From assembly GCA_019634245.1 (NCBI GenBank), contig JAHQVR010000041.1, forward strand, positions 1-17,767: a DNA stretch of 17,767 nucleotides. The letters run 5' to 3'. The notes beneath the pieces were generated by a model, which saw nothing but the letters and a program-made list of their open reading frames with translations, did no database searches and was not told where the DNA came from. Within the stretch, counting starts at the first letter, position 1, and each line of letters opens with the position of its first letter. Positions 15,155-17,767 of this stretch are shown here, one piece after another. The position numbers were made by a program, and so were the translations under genes. The DNA is from Gammaproteobacteria bacterium (GTDB lineage: Bacteria > Pseudomonadota > Gammaproteobacteria > Granulosicoccales > Granulosicoccaceae).

Positions 15155-16063
15155 TTAGTTGTCGATTCGGATAAACCTGTACTGATCTATACCGACGGCC
15201 GCTAGTGCACTGAGAGTTTCTTGTAACACTGACTGGTTTTTAACCGGTCCGACCCGAACACGAAATAGCTCACGCTCCACGTCATGTTGGATGCGGGTTG
15301 GCAGTGGAAGAGAATCAACCACTTTTAGTTTTAATGACTCAGCATTCTGCTGATGTCTAAACGCCCCTATTTGAATGTAGTGTGTGGGTTGGGCTGACGC
15401 CAGTGGTGTTTGTGCCACAACAGTGTTGCTTTTATGTATCGAGGCTGATTCGACCTCTTCCTTGCTAATCGGCAACGCTCGCTTTGCAGCCGAATTCTGC
15501 ACCAATGTATCTGGCTCGTGCGAGCTCAAGGCAACAATTTCCACCGGTGCGGTCCCCGTATCCAGAACGCCGAGTTTATGCGCTGCTGCATACGACAGAT
15601 CGATGATTCGGTCGCCCACAAAGGGTCCACGATCATTGACTTTCACGACTATGGATTTTCCAGTATTTAAATGAGTCACCTTTACGAACGTGGGCAATGG
15701 CAGATGCTTATGAGCGGCAGTCATTTGGTACATATCATAACGTTCACCGCTAGAGGTATCGCGACCATGGAACTTCGACCCGTACCATGAGGCGATGCCA
15801 CGCTCTGAAAATCCTTTCGCTGATTCCATGACTCGATATTGCTGTCCGAACACCGTGTAGGTGGATCGATTGCCTATTCGGGATTTGGGTAAATTTTTCA
15901 CGACCATGGGTTGAGCTGATTCGGCCAAACTCACGACGCCTGGCCCATCCATCGATCGAGGGGAATAGACAGCACCAGAATCACTCACCATGGGCATAGG
16001 AGTTCCACAGCCGGTAATAGCTGAGCAGATCACTAACAACGACAGCCAATAGTGGATTTGCAT
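15155..16063 (-). CDS. rlpA: RlpA septal-ring lytic transglycosylase, lipoprotein
   Basis: Outer-membrane lipoprotein. In P. aeruginosa RlpA cleaves peptidoglycan strands stripped of stem peptides and helps daughter-cell separation. With ATG 16063 it is 302 residues. The lipobox is I16-T-G-C19. A double-psi beta-barrel domain covers about residues 86-178, with the signatures GIASWYGSKFHG and VKVNDRGPFVGDRIIDLS, whose Asp in NDRGPF is the family catalytic residue. A linker leads to a C-terminal SPOR domain (about 226-302, starting THYIQIGAF), which binds denuded glycan at the septum. A longer frame opening at TTG 16093 is rejected because ATG 16063 has GAGAA upstream and gives a clean lipoprotein signal. 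It lies 38 bases after mltB. Confidence 0.95.
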   Translation of the reverse strand: MQIHYWLSLLVICSAITGCGTPMPMVSDSGAVYSPRSMDGPGVVSLAESAQPMVVKNLPKSRIGNRSTYTVFGQQYRVMESAKGFSERGIASWYGSKFHGRDTSSGERYDMYQMTAAHKHLPLPTFVKVTHLNTGKSIVVKVNDRGPFVGDRIIDLSYAAAHKLGVLDTGTAPVEIVALSSHEPDTLVQNSAAKRALPISKEEVESASIHKSNTVVAQTPLASAQPTHYIQIGAFRHQQNAESLKLKVVDSLPLPTRIQHDVERELFRVRVGPVKNQSVLQETLSALAAVGIDQYRFIRIDN

Positions 16064-16101
16064 GGACGTTCTCGGTTTGAAGGGTGGATACAACTTGGCC
16101 G

Positions 16102-17118
16102 TTACTCTCGTACGGTGAGTGCCGCACTCAGCTGATGCACAGCCATGGCATACAAGCGACTGTGGTTATATCGGGTAATGACATAAAAGTTCTTATAGCC
16201 AACCCATGTCTGCGTGCTTGAGTCAGCTAGTTTAAGCCGGTTCACACTCAGTAAATCTGAGCCCGACGCATCGAACCCCATGGCTCTGACAGTCGCCGGT
16301 GTGACGGACGGTTTAAGCTTTTTACTGACCAGCTTGTCAACGTCAGAGTTTAAAGCGGCATCGTGTTCCCAAATCGCTGCTATCGGAGCGCCGGGTTGCC
16401 AGTGATGCTCGGATAAATAATTAGCGACCGAACCAATCACGTCAGCGACACTATTCCAAAGATCTCGTTGGCCATCGTTATCAAAATCGATGGCATATCG
16501 GCGATAGCTACTGGAAATGAACTGCGGCATACCCATCGCTGCGGCATAACTGCCTTTTATGGCCAACGGATCCCAGCCCTCATCACTGGCCAACACAATA
16601 AACTCCTCCAGCTCCTTCGAGAAGAACTCTGAGCGCCGGGGAAAGTCAAAGCCTAAGGTGGCGAGCGCTTCAAGGGCAGTATGTTTGCCCAGATGGCGTC
16701 CGTAGAACGTTTCTACACCGATAATCGCTGTAATCACCGATGCTGGAACTCCGAAGGTTTCTTCGGCCCTTTGCAATAGGTCGGCGTTCTCGGTCATGAA
16801 CGCGCGCCCCATAGAGATGCGTTTGTCAGTGAGAAATATCGCTCGATACTCAAACCATTCAAGCGTGCGCTCGGCCGGCGTTGAGATGGCCTCTAAAATG
16901 TCTGGTTGGGATTCGATGCGGGAAAACCACCCCGCAATCGTGTTTTGATTCAGATCGTGTTTGGTGGCGATGGTTCTAACAAATTGCTGCACCTCGGCAC
17001 GTTCTATAAACGGCTCGGCCGCCTGTAGCGGGGCAACTAGTGCAATACTGATCCACAGACCCAGCGTTGCATTAATAGACTCTCGCCAAAGATGTCGATT
17101 CGTAGTTCGCGATTGCAT
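16102..17118 (-). CDS. mltB: Membrane-bound-type lytic murein transglycosylase B
   Basis: Family 3 lytic transglycosylase that cleaves the MurNAc-GlcNAc bond with formation of 1,6-anhydro-MurNAc. It is 338 residues. The catalytic Glu is E136 in AIIGVETFYGRHLG. Other MltB blocks are ALATLGFDFPRR, AIKGSYAAAMGMPQF, AIDFDNDGQRDLW (an EF-hand-like calcium site as in Slt35) and SVANYLSEHHW. The N-terminal signal ends LVAPLQAAEP with no lipobox Cys, so unlike E. coli MltB this looks like a soluble periplasmic protein. It starts 18 bases after ung and leads the mltB-rlpA-dacA-ybeD-lipB-lipA block. Confidence 0.95.
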   Translation of the reverse strand: MQSRTTNRHLWRESINATLGLWISIALVAPLQAAEPFIERAEVQQFVRTIATKHDLNQNTIAGWFSRIESQPDILEAISTPAERTLEWFEYRAIFLTDKRISMGRAFMTENADLLQRAEETFGVPASVITAIIGVETFYGRHLGKHTALEALATLGFDFPRRSEFFSKELEEFIVLASDEGWDPLAIKGSYAAAMGMPQFISSSYRRYAIDFDNDGQRDLWNSVADVIGSVANYLSEHHWQPGAPIAAIWEHDAALNSDVDKLVSKKLKPSVTPATVRAMGFDASGSDLLSVNRLKLADSSTQTWVGYKNFYVITRYNHSRLYAMAVHQLSAALTVRE

Positions 17119-17136
17119 AACATCGGTAAGTGTAGT

Positions 17137-17767
17137 TCACCGCACTGAAAACCAATCGATAGGAGCCTTACCATTTTCAACGAGATACTCATTCGCCTTG
17201 GCAAAATGACCACAACCGAGAAAACCACGATGCGCCGACAGCGGAGACGGATGTGGCGCTCTTAATACCAGATGACGTTTAGCATCGATCACCTGCCCCT
17301 TTTTTTGCGCATACGCACCCCAGAGCAGAAACACAACATGCTCGGTGGTCTCACTGAGTTGGCGAATAACAGCATCGGTGAACAGTTCCCATCCTCGCCC
17401 CTGATGGCTAGCGGCCTGCCCTTTTTCAACGGTCAGAACACTGTTGAGAAGGAACACTCCCTGTTCTGCCCAGGATTCCAGCGTGCCTTTACCACCGACC
17501 TGCAGCCGCGGCTCGCCATCGTTCAAACTAGCATCAATCTCCTTGAACATATTCAGCAATGATGGAGGTGGCCTAATGCCTGCGGGCACCGAGAAACTCA
17601 ACCCATGTGCCTGACCGGGACCATGGTAGGGATCCTGGCCAAGAATCACCACTTTTACAGAGTCTTTGGGTGTGAGTGCAAACGCGTTAAACCACTGGCT
17701 GGAATGCGGATAAACCACAGCCCGCTGCGACTTGCGGGCCGCTAGATAGGCCTTGAGCTCCTGCATG
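17137..17767 (-). CDS. ung: Uracil-DNA glycosylase, 5' end cut by the window edge
   Basis: Family 1 UDG that removes uracil from DNA at the start of base excision repair. The visible part begins at an internal Met, so about 20 N-terminal residues lie outside the window by comparison with E. coli Ung. The water-activating loop is [17 protein letters not shown], with the catalytic Asp at about visible residue 45. The Leu intercalation and His loop is [15 protein letters not shown] at about 170-184. Other matches are [27 protein letters not shown] and APIDWF near the end. It is 18 bases upstream of mltB and may share its transcript. Confidence 0.97.
   Translation of the reverse strand, partial: MQELKAYLAARKSQRAVVYPHSSQWFNAFALTPKDSVKVVILGQDPYHGPGQAHGLSFSVPAGIRPPPSLLNMFKEIDASLNDGEPRLQVGGKGTLESWAEQGVFLLNSVLTVEKGQAASHQGRGWELFTDAVIRQLSETTEHVVFLLWGAYAQKKGQVIDAKRHLVLRAPHPSPLSAHRGFLGCGHFAKANEYLVENGKAPIDWFSVR

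Overview
The window is about 17.8 kb of compact chromosomal DNA of moderate GC content. It looks like a gammaproteobacterium, probably a marine or free-living one. Every recognisable gene has a gammaproteobacterial character: the order ung-mltB-rlpA-dacA-ybeD-lipB-lipA, a slyX gene, rsmJ, yajQ, pdxH, hslO and a moeB-type gene. The gatCAB operon implies tRNA-dependent amidation to make Asn-tRNA and/or Gln-tRNA. A three-gene TRAP transporter fits a marine heterotroph, but the species cannot be named from this sequence.

Layout. Bases 1-186 hold the 3' end of a plus-strand MoeB/ThiF-type gene. Its terminal zinc motif contains an in-frame TGA exactly where a zinc-ligand Cys is expected, followed by conserved-looking codons, a TAG and a possible SECIS-like hairpin; this is the most interesting signal in the window. 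Facing it on the minus strand are hslO (Hsp33) and a small BON-domain lipoprotein gene. Next on the minus strand is a TRAP transporter (dctP, a strong hairpin terminator, dctQ, dctM). Upstream of it is gatC-gatA-gatB, divergent from slyX across an intergenic region that forms a nested, almost symmetric inverted repeat.

Bases 8746-9609 hold a minus-strand gene for a membrane-anchored Rieske-fold protein that has lost three of its four iron-sulfur ligands, then about 300 noncoding bases with a hexanucleotide tandem repeat. rsmJ (plus) converges on yajQ (minus), and pdxH (plus) diverges from yajQ and converges on lipA. The right third is one minus-strand block: ung (cut by the window edge), mltB, rlpA, dacA, ybeD, lipB, lipA.

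How the genes work together. mltB, rlpA and dacA remodel peptidoglycan: two lytic transglycosylases and a D,D-carboxypeptidase. lipB and lipA make protein-bound lipoate, and ybeD sits between the two groups. gatCAB supplies amidated tRNAs. rsmJ modifies 16S rRNA and pdxH makes pyridoxal phosphate. dctPQM is a complete high-affinity uptake system for an unidentified organic anion. No tRNA, rRNA, CRISPR array, insertion sequence or phage gene was seen. If the TGA is recoded, the organism must also carry selABCD, which are not in this window.
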